From contig NZ_JAGGOT010000048.1 in the NCBI RefSeq assembly GCF_018614195.1, positions 62,001 to 126,000 on the forward strand: a stretch of DNA of 64,000 bases, read 5' to 3'. Every line of letters starts with the position of its first letter. Positions within the stretch are counted from its first letter, which is position 1. The notes beneath the pieces are model-generated. The model was not told the origin of the DNA and made no database searches. It was given only the letters and a program-made list of their open reading frames with translations. Source of the DNA: Streptomyces sp. ISL-43. Its GTDB lineage: Bacteria > Actinomycetota > Actinomycetes > Streptomycetales > Streptomycetaceae. Shown here piece by piece: positions 8,954 to 18,135 of the stretch. Both the position numbers and the translations under genes were made by a program.

Positions 8954-10681
8954 TCAGGCGCCCTTCCTGCCCAGGAACCGTCGCAGCTTCGTCAGCGGCC
9001 AGGCGTTGACGACGTCGTCCTTGGTCAGCCAACCGCGCTGCGCCGTACCCACCCCGTAGCGCATGTACGGCAGATGCGTGGCGGCGTGCGCGTCGGAGTC
9101 CACCGCGAACTTCACGCCGTACCGCCTCGCGCTCAGGATGTCCTCGTCGCACAGGTCGAGCCGCTCGGGGTGGGCGTTGATCTCCAGCGCGGTACCCGTT
9201 CGCGCACACGCCTCGAAGACCGCGTCGAAGTCGGCGTCGATGCCGGGGCGTTTGCCGATCCTGCGGGTCGTGGGATGGCCGATGACGGCCACGTTCGGGT
9301 TCTCGCAGGCGCGGATGAGCCGGCGGGTGAGCTCCTGCCTGCTCTGGTCGAAGTGGGAGTGGACGGAGGCCACGCAGATGTCGAAGTCCGCGAGGAACTC
9401 GTCCGGCCAGTCCAGGGTGCCGTCCGGGCCGATGTTGAGTTCCGTGCCGTGCAGCAGCCGCATCCCGTGGTAGGTGCCGTCCAGGGCTCGTACCCGCTCG
9501 CGCTGGGCGAGGATCTTCTCGCTGGTCATGCGCTGCATGTACAGGTTCGGGGCGTGGTCGGTGACCGCGTAGTAGGCGTAGCCGCGGGCGGCAGCGGCGG
9601 CGATCATGTCCTCCAGCGGGGTCAGCCCGTCGGTGAGGTCGGTGTGCGTGTGCAGATCGCCGCGGATGTCCTGCTCCGTCAGGAGGTCGGGGAGTTCACC
9701 GCGCAGCCCGGCCGCGATCTCACCGCGGTCCTCGCGCAGCGTCGGCGGTATCCAGGGCAGTCCGAGCCGGGCGTAGACCGCCTCCTCGGTCGCCGAGGCG
9801 ATGCTCGCGCCGCTCTCGGCGTCGAAGAGCCCGTACTCGGAGAGCTTGAGGCCTTGGCGCACCGCGAGTGCGCGGGTGCGGATGTTGTGTGCCTTGGAGC
9901 CGGTGAAGTACTGCAGACCCGCGCCCCAGGAGTCCGGGGGAAGGACGCGCAGATCCACCTGCAGACCTGTCGCGGTCCGTACGGAGGTCTTCTTCTCCCC
10001 GCGCGCGATGACCTCGGCCGTGGCGGGGAGGGCGGTGAGGGCGTCCATGAACGGAGCCGAGCGGTGCGCCGCCACCAGGATGTCGACATCGCCGATGGTC
10101 TCCTTCATGCGGCGCAGGGAGCCCGCGTACGTGCAGCGGACGCACCCGGGGATGTCCGACAGCTCGGCGACGAGCTGCTCGGCGATGTCCATGGCCGCGC
10201 TGACGAGGATGCGGCCTTCACCGGCCTTCTGCAGCACCGAGATGCCGTGCAGGATCTTGTCCTCGGTCCGCTCGCCGAAGCCCCTCAGATCGCGCAGCCG
10301 CTCGTGGTGGATGGCGTCGAGCAGCTGGTCGACGGAGGTGACGCCCAGTTCTTCGTACAGGACCATGGCCTTGTGGGGCCCCAGCCCCGGAATCGTGATC
10401 AGCTCGCGCACTCCGGCGGGCACGAACGTCCTGGCCTCCTCGACCACGGACATGCGGCCGGTCCGCAGGTACTCGAGGATCTTGTCGGCGAGCGACTTGC
10501 CGACGTGCGGGATCTCGCGCAGCCCCTCGGCGTCGAGCGTCGAGACGTCCAGCGGGTAGCCCCCGACGGCACGAGCGGCCTTCTCGTACGCGCGCGCCTT
10601 GAAGGCCGCCCCGCCCCGGATCGCGATGAGGTCCGCGTACTCCTGGAGCAGCGCCTCGACCTGGTCGTTGGCTCGGGCCAT
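8954..10681 (-). CDS. polX: PolX-type DNA polymerase beta / PHP phosphoesterase
   Basis: 575 residues from ATG 10681, the usual length for bacterial PolX. Domains in order: an N-terminal helix-hairpin-helix lyase-like region (~1-90, IPHVGKSLADKI); a second HhH (TIPGLGPHKA, ~95-105); the pol beta-type nucleotidyltransferase core with GSLRRMKETIGDVDILV (~190-207), which keeps the GS and the metal-binding D-x-D; and a C-terminal PHP domain. The PHP metal motifs are HTHTD, TDHAP, SVHSHFDQS, IGHPT, INAHPERLDL and DSDAHA. It fills short gaps in base-excision or other repair and has 3'-5' exonuclease/phosphoesterase activity in the family. It stands alone and is not part of a neighbouring operon. 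Confidence 0.95.
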   Translation of the reverse strand: MARANDQVEALLQEYADLIAIRGGAAFKARAYEKAARAVGGYPLDVSTLDAEGLREIPHVGKSLADKILEYLRTGRMSVVEEARTFVPAGVRELITIPGLGPHKAMVLYEELGVTSVDQLLDAIHHERLRDLRGFGERTEDKILHGISVLQKAGEGRILVSAAMDIAEQLVAELSDIPGCVRCTYAGSLRRMKETIGDVDILVAAHRSAPFMDALTALPATAEVIARGEKKTSVRTATGLQVDLRVLPPDSWGAGLQYFTGSKAHNIRTRALAVRQGLKLSEYGLFDAESGASIASATEEAVYARLGLPWIPPTLREDRGEIAAGLRGELPDLLTEQDIRGDLHTHTDLTDGLTPLEDMIAAAAARGYAYYAVTDHAPNLYMQRMTSEKILAQRERVRALDGTYHGMRLLHGTELNIGPDGTLDWPDEFLADFDICVASVHSHFDQSRQELTRRLIRACENPNVAVIGHPTTRRIGKRPGIDADFDAVFEACARTGTALEINAHPERLDLCDEDILSARRYGVKFAVDSDAHAATHLPYMRYGVGTAQRGWLTKDDVVNAWPLTKLRRFLGRKGA

Positions 10682-10793
10682 GCCTCCAGGGTGCCCCACA
10701 CGGGCCGGGCGGGCACGCCGGCCAGGCGGTACGCCGCCTGGCCCGAAGGGGGTGGGCGGTGAGCTCGTGACCGCCGTCCGCCGGCGGCCCGGG

Positions 10794-11090
10794 TCAGCGT
10801 TCGGGAAGGGTGAGCTCGCCTCCCCGGTAGAAGCTTTCCCGCTCCTCGACCACGTAGGGGGCCATGACCTCGCGCCGCTGCTTCTCCGCGTCGCAGGACC
10901 GCCACGCGTCGCACGCCTGCCTGGAGTCCCAGAGCGACACTCCGGTGATCTCCTGCCCGTCCTCGGACCAGTACGCGAATGCGCGACGCATGCCATCGGG
11001 GTGGGAACCCGGGCGCCACGCCCTCTCGAACTCCTCCAAGGTGCCCGCCGTGATGCGGCGCGTCGTCACCCAGACGAAGTGCTCCTGCAT
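10794..11090 (-). CDS. Small ABM-like (antibiotic biosynthesis monooxygenase fold) protein
   Basis: 98 residues from ATG 11090, with GGAGG 6 nt upstream. The sequence MQEHFVWVTTRRITAGTLEE, then FERAWRPG, the predicted beta-alpha-beta order and the central W/Y residues (AYWSEDG, SLWDSRQACDAW) fit the dimeric alpha/beta-barrel ABM superfamily. Members are haem-degrading or quinol monooxygenases, or have no known enzymatic role. It follows the Liv operon by 131 bp, probably with its own start. Function is not assigned beyond the fold. Confidence 0.65.
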   Translation of the reverse strand: MQEHFVWVTTRRITAGTLEEFERAWRPGSHPDGMRRAFAYWSEDGQEITGVSLWDSRQACDAWRSCDAEKQRREVMAPYVVEERESFYRGGELTLPER

Positions 11091-11163
11091 GGCAGCCTCC
11101 TCAGGACCGGGGACCGGCCCGATCCGTCTCTCGCGTCTCTTGTGTCTCTTCACCTCTCTTCGA

Positions 11164-11180
11164 CCACCGTAGGTCGGTGG
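11164..11180 (-). terminator. Small hairpin after livF
   Basis: CCACCG (11164-11169) and CGGTGG (11175-11180) form a perfect 6-bp stem with a 5-nt loop just beyond the livF stop. It may end the Liv operon, but it is short and lacks a U-tract. Confidence 0.3.
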
Positions 11181-11221
11181 AGCCGCTTTCGCCTCCGAGC
11201 CCCCGCTCCCGTGTCCGCCGG

Positions 11222-11932
11222 TCAGTCGACGCCCAGCAGCCGGCGCCTGTCCTCGGGGCGGGAGGCGAATTCCGCGCAGGGTGCCTGGTGGACGATGCGG
11301 CCCTTCCGCATGACGGCGACGCTGCCGGCGACGGAGAGGGCGAGCCCCAGGTTCTGTTCCACGAGGACGACGGTCATGCCCTGTGCACCGACCTCGCGGA
11401 TCACCTCGCCCACTTGGGCGACGATGGCGGGGGCGAGGCCGTCGGACGGCTCGTCGAGGAGCAGCAGGCGCGGATTGCCCAGCAGGGCCCGGGCGATGGC
11501 GAGCATCTGCTGTTCCCCGCCGGAGAGTTCGTCGCCGCGGTGCCCGAGCCGCTCCCCGAGTCTCGGCAGCAGGTCGAGGATGCGCGCCCGGGTCCACGGC
11601 CCCCGTACGGCGCGGCGCGGGGAGGCGATCGCGAGGTGTTCGGCCACGGTGAGCGGGGCGAACACGCGGCGACCCTGCGGAACGACGCCCACCCCCGCCC
11701 GGGCGATGACGTCGACGCGGGATCCGGCGATCTCCCGGCCGTCGATGGTCACGCTGCCCTCGTAGGGCCGGACCAGGCCCATGACGGTCGAGACGAGGGT
11801 GGTCTTGCCGACTCCGTTGCGCCCGAGGACGGCGAGGATCCCGCCGGCGTCGAGGTCGAGGTCGACGCCGTCCAGGACGGTGCCCCCGGCGTAGCCGGAA
11901 CGCAGCCGGCGCACGCTGAAGAACGGATTCAC
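11222..11932 (-). CDS. livF: Branched-chain amino-acid type ABC transporter ATPase LivF
   Basis: 236 residues. Walker A GRNGVGKTT (~38), signature LSGGEQQ (~138) and Walker B LLLLDEPSDGLAP (~158) are intact. The short form without a C-terminal extension is typical of LivF. Its start overlaps the livG stop by 4 bp. It energises the LivHM channel together with LivG. The whole five-gene set could instead carry urea or short amides (UrtABCDE are homologous), but no urease genes are in view. Confidence 0.92.
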   Translation of the reverse strand: MNPFFSVRRLRSGYAGGTVLDGVDLDLDAGGILAVLGRNGVGKTTLVSTVMGLVRPYEGSVTIDGREIAGSRVDVIARAGVGVVPQGRRVFAPLTVAEHLAIASPRRAVRGPWTRARILDLLPRLGERLGHRGDELSGGEQQMLAIARALLGNPRLLLLDEPSDGLAPAIVAQVGEVIREVGAQGMTVVLVEQNLGLALSVAGSVAVMRKGRIVHQAPCAEFASRPEDRRRLLGVD

Positions 11933-12711
11933 GAGGCGGCCTCCGTGCCGAGATAGGCGCTCTGGACCTCGACGGATGCCCGTACCTCGTCCGGGGAGCC
12001 CGTCGTGAGGTGTCTGCCGAGGTGCATGACCGTCACCGTGTCGGCGAGCTCGAAGACCATGTCGAGGTCGTGTTCGATGAGGAGTACGGTCACTTCGGCG
12101 GGCAGCGCCGCGATCAGTTCGGTGAGCCGGGCCGTCTCCGCCGGTGACATGCCGGCGGCGGGCTCGTCCAGCAACAGCAGCCGGGGTTCGGTGGCCAGGG
12201 CGACGGCAACCTCCAGCTGCCGCCGTTCGCCGTGGGAGAGCGCGCCCGCCGCGACCGCGTGCCGGGCGGGCAGGCCCACCCGCTCCAGCAGCGTGTGCGC
12301 CCGCGCGATGGACTCGGGCCGGGCGCTCACCTTGCGCCGGCCACCGAGCAGGCCGCCGGGTGCGCCGCCGGGCCGATTGCCGGCCCGGCGCAATTCGGCG
12401 AGCAGGACGTTCTCCAGCACGGTCTCGCGCAGGAAGAGGCTGGAGTGCTGGAACGTCGCCGCGACACCGAGGCCGACCCTGCGGTCCACGGACAACCGGG
12501 TCACGTCGCGCCCGTCGACCAGGATGTGTCCGGCGGTGACCGGCAGCGTTCCGGAGATCAGGCCGAACAGTGTCGACTTGCCGGCGCCGTTCGGTCCGAT
12601 GACGGCGTGCCGCGCGCCCGCCCGTACGGTGAGACCGACGCCGTCCACGGCCTTGAAGGAGCCGAAATGCCGTGCGATCTCCCGTAGTTCAAGGAGATGG
12701 GGTTCCGTCAT
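11929..12711 (-). CDS. livG: Branched-chain amino-acid type ABC transporter ATPase LivG
   Basis: 260 residues from ATG 12711; the longer open frame upstream is a shadow of livM. Walker A GPNGAGKST (~36), a signature LSHGERRQ (~165, His in place of the usual second Gly) and Walker B LLLDEPAAGMSP are present. There is a LivG-typical insertion between residues ~105 and 135 (GGAPGGLLGGRRKVSARPES). The start overlaps livM by 4 bp and the end overlaps livF. Confidence 0.92.
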   Translation of the reverse strand: MTEPHLLELREIARHFGSFKAVDGVGLTVRAGARHAVIGPNGAGKSTLFGLISGTLPVTAGHILVDGRDVTRLSVDRRVGLGVAATFQHSSLFLRETVLENVLLAELRRAGNRPGGAPGGLLGGRRKVSARPESIARAHTLLERVGLPARHAVAAGALSHGERRQLEVAVALATEPRLLLLDEPAAGMSPAETARLTELIAALPAEVTVLLIEHDLDMVFELADTVTVMHLGRHLTTGSPDEVRASVEVQSAYLGTEAAS

Positions 12712-13730
12712 GCCGTCCTCTTCCGGGTCAGCCTGGGCGGGAGCCGTACGCCGGCCAGCCCTCGGGGCAGCGCGTAGACGGCGATGACGAAGAACAGTCC
12801 GAGCAGCAGCGGCCCGCGGCCGGCGACGGCTTCGAGGTTTCCGAGGTAGTCGCGGGTGAGCCAGACCAGCGCGGCGCCGGCGCAGGCCCCCCGCAAGGAG
12901 CCGGAGCCGCCGATGACGACGGCCAGCAGCGCCAGGGCGGCGATCTCGAATCCGGCGTCGCCGGGCGAGACGAACCGCTGCACCGACACCCACAGGGCGC
13001 CCGCGACTCCGGCCAGCGCCCCGGCGCCGCAGTAGACGGCCAGGGCGTAGCGCCGGGTGGGATAGCCGATCGCGCTCATGCGGCGCTCGTTGTCGCGGAT
13101 TCCGCGCAGGGCGAGGGCGAACGGTGTCGAGCCCAGACGGGAGACGGCCGCGAAGAGCAGCAGGAACACGGCCAGGACGTAGAAGTACACCAGCCCGTCG
13201 AGCTCCAGCGCGGGCATGCCGGGCAGCGGTACGACGGGCGGGATGCCGGACAGGCCGTCGGTGCCGTTCGTCAGCGACTTCCAGTTGACGGCCGCGCTGT
13301 AGGCGATCTCGCCGATGGCCAGCGTCAGCATGAGGAACACCACGCCCCGGGCTCTGACCGCCAGCCATCCCGTGGGCACCGCCACCAGGGCGGAGACTCC
13401 TGCGGCGATGAGGAGTTGGAATATCCCGATGTCGGTGAGGCGCGTCCCGACGATCGCCGCGGTGTAGGCGCCGACGCCGAAGTAGGCGGACTGGCCGAGG
13501 GTCGGCAGTCCGGTCAGGCCGGTGAGCAGGTTCACGCTCATGGCGAGGACGGCGAACACCAGGATCCGCGACAGGGTGCCGACGGCGTACGGGCCGAGGA
13601 CGAAGGGGGCCGATGCGAGCCCGACGGCGACGGCGGTCGTGGAGAGCCGGCGTGCGGTGGACCCGGCGGGTCCCGCGGGTCCGACGGCTGTGTCCGGTAC
13701 GGCGGGCACGGCGGGTACGGGCGGGCTCAT
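12708..13730 (-). CDS. livM: Branched-chain amino-acid type ABC transporter permease LivM
   Basis: 340 residues from ATG 13730 (ATGA overlap with livH). A Pro/Gly-rich N-terminal tail precedes about nine membrane spans. LivM landmarks are NLLTGLTGLPTLGQSAYFGVGAYTAAI (~77-103), LALRGIRDNERRMSAIG (~215) and VVIGGSGSLRGACAGA near the C-terminus. It forms the channel with LivH. Confidence 0.93.
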   Translation of the reverse strand: MSPPVPAVPAVPDTAVGPAGPAGSTARRLSTTAVAVGLASAPFVLGPYAVGTLSRILVFAVLAMSVNLLTGLTGLPTLGQSAYFGVGAYTAAIVGTRLTDIGIFQLLIAAGVSALVAVPTGWLAVRARGVVFLMLTLAIGEIAYSAAVNWKSLTNGTDGLSGIPPVVPLPGMPALELDGLVYFYVLAVFLLLFAAVSRLGSTPFALALRGIRDNERRMSAIGYPTRRYALAVYCGAGALAGVAGALWVSVQRFVSPGDAGFEIAALALLAVVIGGSGSLRGACAGAALVWLTRDYLGNLEAVAGRGPLLLGLFFVIAVYALPRGLAGVRLPPRLTRKRTA

Positions 13731-14605
13731 GTGCGCACCGCCGAGGAGACCAGGCCGTGCGGGCGGACGACGAGCACGGCCAGCATGGTGCCGAAGAGGA
13801 GGAAGGGCGCGTACTCGGGGAGCAGCGCCACCCCGAGCGTCTGCACCTGGCCGATGAGGAGCGCGCCGGCGAGCGCGCCGCGCACGGATCCGAGGCCGCC
13901 CACCACCACGACGACCAGCGAGAGGACGAGCACGGTCTCGTCGACGCCCGGCCCCGGCCCCAGGATCGGGGCCCCGAGGACACCGCCTACGGTGGCCAGG
14001 GCCGCGCCGAGCGCGAAGACCCCGTACAGCACCTTGCGGATGTCGACGCCGAGTGCGCGGACCATGTCCCGGTCCGCGACGGTGGCCCGTACGAGCGCTC
14101 CGAGCGAGCTGCGCTCGAACACGAGGTACGCGAGGGTCGCGAGGCCCGCCGCGACGCCGATGAACACGAGCCGGTAGACGGGATAGGCGTGGCCGAGGAG
14201 GTCCACCGTCCCGCGTAGCGCGGTCGGCGGGTCCGTGGGCAGTACGTCGCCGCCGAAGGCCGCGGCGAGGAGGTCGGCGACGATGAAGGTGATGCCGAGC
14301 GTCAGCACGGCCTGGTCCAAGTGCCCGCGCCGGGCCAGCGGCTGGGTGAGGAACGTCAGCGCCGCCCCGCCCATGACGCCCACCAGGATGCCGGCCGCCA
14401 GCGCGAGGAGCAGCCCCAGGAGGCTTCCGTCGGACAGGGCGTAGGCGACGTAGGCCCCGGCCAGGTAGAGCGTGCCGTGGGCGAGGTTGAGCACGTCCAT
14501 CATGCCGAAGACCAGGGAGAGGCCGACCGCGATCGTGAACAGCAGCAGACCGAAGGCGACCCCGTCGATGACGCTGACGAAGTTGCCGTCCAACCATCCG
14601 GTCAT
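13727..14605 (-). CDS. livH: Branched-chain amino-acid type ABC transporter permease LivH
   Basis: 292 residues with about eight spans. Typical landmarks are GLLLFTIAVGLSLVFGMMDVLNLAHG near residue 18 and VVVVVGGLGSVRGALAGALLIG near 230. The start ATG lies 1 bp after the livK stop. Together with LivM it forms the membrane pore of the transporter. Confidence 0.93.
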   Translation of the reverse strand: MTGWLDGNFVSVIDGVAFGLLLFTIAVGLSLVFGMMDVLNLAHGTLYLAGAYVAYALSDGSLLGLLLALAAGILVGVMGGAALTFLTQPLARRGHLDQAVLTLGITFIVADLLAAAFGGDVLPTDPPTALRGTVDLLGHAYPVYRLVFIGVAAGLATLAYLVFERSSLGALVRATVADRDMVRALGVDIRKVLYGVFALGAALATVGGVLGAPILGPGPGVDETVLVLSLVVVVVGGLGSVRGALAGALLIGQVQTLGVALLPEYAPFLLFGTMLAVLVVRPHGLVSSAVRT

Positions 14606-14606
14606 G

Positions 14607-15782
14607 TCAGCCGCCCAGCCGGCCGAGCTCGGAGCTCACGGTGTTGGCGCCCTGCTTGACCTCGCGCAGGTACCAGGGCTGGATGGGCGTACCGCCGCTG
14701 TTGAACCGCCAGGTGCCGCGCGGGCTGTCGATGTCCCCCACCTTGGCGATGGCGGCGTTGACCGTTTGCGAAGTCACCGTGGAACCGGCCGCCTCGATGG
14801 CCTGGTCGAGCACCTGCGCCGCGTCCCATGAGGCCATCGCGTAGGTGGTCGGGGCCGATCCGTAGGCGGTCGTGTAGGCCGGAGCGAACCGCTTGTTGGC
14901 CGCGTTGTCCAGGTCGGCGCTGTAGTTGAGTGCGGTGAGGACGCCGGTGGCCGCCTTTCCCTGGCCCTTGAGCACGCCGCCCTCGGTGAGGAAGCCCGGT
15001 GCGTAGAGCGGGATCCTGCCGGCCAGCCCGAAGTCCCGGTACTGCTTGACGAAGTCGACGGCCGCGCCGCCCGCGTAGAAGCAGAAGACGGCCTTCGCCC
15101 CGGACTTCTCGATCTGCGCCAGGTACGGCTGGAAGTTCTTGGTACCGGGGAACGGTGTGTAGACCTCCTCCCCCGCGATCTTCCCGCCCGCCGGGAGGAA
15201 GGTGGACTTGAAACCCTCCACCTCGTCCTTGCCCGCCTGGTAGCCCGCGGCGATCAGGAAGACCGGGCCGCCGGCCTTCTCGGCCACGTGCTTGCCCAGC
15301 GCCTTGCCGGGTTCGTCGTTGACGTACGAGGTGCGCCAGATGTACCGGGTCCCGGTCAGCGTCGTGGGCGAGGCGTTCGAGCCGACGAGCGGGACCTTGC
15401 CGTTCTCGAACAGGTCCTTGACCCCGTTGATGGTGGCCGAGCTCACCACTCCGCTCACCGCCAGCACCCGGTCCTGCTTGACCAGCTTCTCCGCCGCCGC
15501 CTTGCCCGAGTCGGCCGTCTCCCCCTCGTCCGCGACCACGATCTCCACCTCGCGGCCGCCGAGCTTGCCGCCGTGCTGCGCGACGTAGAGCTCGAAGCCC
15601 TGCTTCATGTCGTCGCCCAGCGCCTTGTAGGTCCCCGACTGCGGGACGAGGAGCCCGATCTTCACCGGCCCGCTCTGCTTGTTGTCCCCGTCTGTTCCGA
15701 GGCTGGCACCACCACATGCCGTGGCCAGCAAGAGTGCCGTCGACACGGCGACCAGACCAACGGGACGAAACCAACCTGCCAT
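14607..15782 (-). CDS. livK: Periplasmic-type amino-acid-binding lipoprotein LivK
   Basis: 391 residues from ATG 15782. The N-terminus MAGWFRPVGLVAVSTALLLA ends in lipobox ATAC, so it is a membrane-anchored lipoprotein. The body is a type I periplasmic-binding fold of the Leu/Ile/Val group (KIGLLVPQSGTYKALGDDMKQG near 40; VSGVVSSATINGV near 115; GAKAVFCFYAGGAA near 225). It heads the livKHMGF operon. A frame extending to 15899 has no better start. Confidence 0.92.
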   Translation of the reverse strand: MAGWFRPVGLVAVSTALLLATACGGASLGTDGDNKQSGPVKIGLLVPQSGTYKALGDDMKQGFELYVAQHGGKLGGREVEIVVADEGETADSGKAAAEKLVKQDRVLAVSGVVSSATINGVKDLFENGKVPLVGSNASPTTLTGTRYIWRTSYVNDEPGKALGKHVAEKAGGPVFLIAAGYQAGKDEVEGFKSTFLPAGGKIAGEEVYTPFPGTKNFQPYLAQIEKSGAKAVFCFYAGGAAVDFVKQYRDFGLAGRIPLYAPGFLTEGGVLKGQGKAATGVLTALNYSADLDNAANKRFAPAYTTAYGSAPTTYAMASWDAAQVLDQAIEAAGSTVTSQTVNAAIAKVGDIDSPRGTWRFNSGGTPIQPWYLREVKQGANTVSSELGRLGG

Positions 15783-15905
15783 GGAAACTCCGTACGTCGT
15801 CAACCGGCCTCGGAGGGCCGGATGTTGCTGATGCGGGGGGAGGAGGTGACACGTGTATATCGCGTAAATACGACGACCGTCAAGAGTCCGCCATATCACT
15901 GGCCC

Positions 15906-15926
15906 TCAAGGGGTCGCACCCCTTGA
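15906..15926. promoter_or_regulatory. Perfect palindrome in livK/esterase divergent promoter
   Basis: TCAAGGGGT and ACCCCTTGA form 9-bp perfect arms around the 3-bp centre CGC. It lies 124 bp upstream of livK and 96 bp upstream of the esterase start, where a dimeric repressor or activator could act on either gene. A 3-nt loop is also compatible with an RNA hairpin, but the position inside the divergent promoter favours an operator. Confidence 0.5.
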
Positions 15927-16021
15927 CCCCGTCCCCGCATATGCCGTAACACTGGCCATCGTCAATTTCACGCTATGCCGTTTCGGCGGCGGGCCCGTGA
16001 TCAGTCAGGGAGTGAAGCACC

Positions 16022-17650
16022 ATGACCGACGATCCATCGCGGCGCAAAGTCCTCAGGAACAGCGGGGTGTTGGCAGGCGCCGCACTGATCACCGGCCTGC
16101 CGGGCGGGCGCGCGGCACAGGCCGCCCCGCGCGCCGACGAGCCCCCGCCCGTCGCGGAACCGCCCGCGGGCCGGCTGCTCGGAAGCGAGGAGGGGGGCCT
16201 CTGCGTGTTCAAGGGCGTGCCCTACGCCGCGCCGCCGACCGGCGCCCTGCGCTGGCGGCCGGCCCAGCCCCATCCCGGATGGCAGGGGACGCGTGACGCG
16301 ACCGCCTTCGGCCCGAGCGCACCGCAGCCCTACCGGGAAGGCGGCGACCAAGTGCTCGGAACGCACGGCTCGCCCCCCTTCGACGAGGACTGCCTCACGC
16401 TCAACGTCTGGACCCCCGCGGCCGACGGCGCCAAGCGGCCGGTGATGGTGTGGATCCACGGCGGCGGCTTCATCTCCGGATCCGGCTCGGTGCCGGGCTA
16501 CTCCGGCGAGACCTTCGCGCGCGACGGCGACCTCGTCGTCGTCACCGTCAACTACCGGCTAGGACCGCTGGGTTACCTCTACTTCGGCGAGGACGGGGCC
16601 GGTGGAAACTTCTGGCTCACCGACCAGCTCGCCGCACTGCGCTGGGTGCGGGACAACATCGCCGCCTTCGGCGGGGACCCGGACGACATCACCCTCGCCG
16701 GCCAGTCCGGCGGAGCGTTCTCGGTCGCGGCGCTGGCCGGCGCCCGGCCCAAGGGCCGCCCGCTGTTCCGGCGCGCCATCCTGCAGAGCCCGCCGCTCGG
16801 GCTGCAGATCCCCACCCGCGCCGAATCGCTCCGGCGCACCGCCACCTATATGGACATCCTGGGAGTCGGGAACGTGACGGAGCTGCGGGCCGTGCCCTGG
16901 CCCCGCCTGATCGCCGCCACCTACGAGATGTTCGGGCGCACGGGACGCTGGGGGTACTGGTCGACCCCGTTCCTGCCGGTGCTCGACGGGGTCACGCTGG
17001 ACCGCGACCCCGCCGACCTGCTGCTCAGCGGTGCCGGGGCGGACATCGAGGTACTGATCGGCTGGACCAGGGAAGAGGCGAACTTCGCCTTCGCGCTCAG
17101 CGGGCCGTACGCCGCCGCGACCAAGGACCAGGTGCTCTCACGGGTCCGGGACACCTTCGGGAACCGGGCGGACGAGGCGTACACGGCGTACGAGGAGGCC
17201 CGGCCGGGCGCCCGCCCGGTGGACGTGCTCATGGATCTGATCACCGACGACCTGTTCCGCATGCCCGCGCTGGCACTGGCCGAACGGCGGGCGGCCCGCG
17301 GACGCCCGGTCTGGGCGTACCAGTTCAACCTGCCGACGCCCGCGCACGGCGGTCAACTCGGGGCCGCGCACTGCCTGGAGCTGCCGTTCGTCTTCGACAA
17401 CTTCGACAAGTGGTCACAGGCGCCGTTCCTCGCGGGGCTGGCCCCCAGGGTCCGCGACGGACTGGCCGGCACCATGCACGCGGCGTGGATCTCCTTCATC
17501 CGCACCGGCGACCCCAACCACCACCCCATGCCGCGCTGGGACCGCTACGACCAGGACTCCCGCACGACGATGGCCCTCGACTCGGTCACCACCGCCGTGG
17601 ACGACCTCGCGGGCTACTGGCGCCGCCTGCACCGGCAGGCGGCGCCGTAG
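16022..17650 (+). CDS. Tat-secreted type B carboxylesterase
   Basis: 542 residues. The N-terminus SRRKVLRNSG followed by a hydrophobic stretch is a Tat signal. The alpha/beta-hydrolase has the family B signature EDCLTLNVW (~122-130), the oxyanion loop HGGG (146-149), the nucleophile in GQSGGA (Ser229) and the catalytic His in AAHCLELPFVF (~442). The elbow is GQSGG rather than the usual GESAG, a variant seen in some para-nitrobenzyl-esterase-like members. It should hydrolyse a carboxylic ester outside the cell. The gene has its own promoter region and ends 2 bp before a convergent lipoprotein gene. Confidence 0.92.
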   Translation: MTDDPSRRKVLRNSGVLAGAALITGLPGGRAAQAAPRADEPPPVAEPPAGRLLGSEEGGLCVFKGVPYAAPPTGALRWRPAQPHPGWQGTRDATAFGPSAPQPYREGGDQVLGTHGSPPFDEDCLTLNVWTPAADGAKRPVMVWIHGGGFISGSGSVPGYSGETFARDGDLVVVTVNYRLGPLGYLYFGEDGAGGNFWLTDQLAALRWVRDNIAAFGGDPDDITLAGQSGGAFSVAALAGARPKGRPLFRRAILQSPPLGLQIPTRAESLRRTATYMDILGVGNVTELRAVPWPRLIAATYEMFGRTGRWGYWSTPFLPVLDGVTLDRDPADLLLSGAGADIEVLIGWTREEANFAFALSGPYAAATKDQVLSRVRDTFGNRADEAYTAYEEARPGARPVDVLMDLITDDLFRMPALALAERRAARGRPVWAYQFNLPTPAHGGQLGAAHCLELPFVFDNFDKWSQAPFLAGLAPRVRDGLAGTMHAAWISFIRTGDPNHHPMPRWDRYDQDSRTTMALDSVTTAVDDLAGYWRRLHRQAAP

Positions 17651-17652
17651 GC

Positions 17653-18129
17653 CTACGGCGAGTGGCCCGGGGGGTGGGAGCCGTGGGAGCCGTGGGAGGG
17701 GGGCGAGTCGAGGGTGCCGCCGAGGGTGGCCTGGAGGGGGGTCAGGTCCGCCGGTGAGGGGCCGGTGACGATCCAGCGGTCTCCGACGAGGTACGCGCCT
17801 CCGTACTGGCGGGACTCCGCCAGCCACGCGGCGCGGCCCTCGGCGGTGGCGAAGGTGGCCAGTCGGAAGGCCTGGGCACCCACCTCGCAGGCTCCCTCCC
17901 GCACCTCCTGGGCGTCGACCGTGACCTCGGGCGTGCAGCCGAGCGCGGTCGCGAGCGGGTCCAGCGGGGCGGGGGTGGCGGCGGGCGTGGCAGCGGGGTC
18001 CGGGGCCGCGGCCGGGGAGGGCCGGGCCCCGGACCCGCAGCCGCCGCAGAGCAGCGAGGCCAGCAGTACGGCGACGCAGGGCGCGAGGTGGCGGGCGTCG
18101 ACGGCGGACCCGGGCCGCTTGACTGTCAC
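17653..18129 (-). CDS. Putative lipoprotein, unknown function
   Basis: 158 residues from GTG 18129. A hydrophobic N-terminus ends at a Cys (LLCGGCGSG), suggesting a lipid anchor. A low-complexity Ala/Pro linker (~35-60) precedes a small soluble domain (VTVDAQEVREGACEVGAQAF, RLATFATAEGRAAW, GDRWIVTGPSPADLTPLQATLGG) and a His/Ser/Pro-rich tail. The domain recalls small secreted actinobacterial proteins that hold one disulfide. It lies 6 bp after the secreted-repeat lipoprotein gene, so it is probably its operon partner. No function is assigned. Confidence 0.7.
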   Translation of the reverse strand: MTVKRPGSAVDARHLAPCVAVLLASLLCGGCGSGARPSPAAAPDPAATPAATPAPLDPLATALGCTPEVTVDAQEVREGACEVGAQAFRLATFATAEGRAAWLAESRQYGGAYLVGDRWIVTGPSPADLTPLQATLGGTLDSPPSHGSHGSHPPGHSP

Positions 18130-18135
18130 TGCCGG

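Noticed and set aside
11222..15782. Urea transporter (Urt) instead of Liv
   Set aside because: Urt and Liv are homologous and cannot be told apart safely here, but no urease or nitrogen genes are nearby, so Liv was kept as the default.
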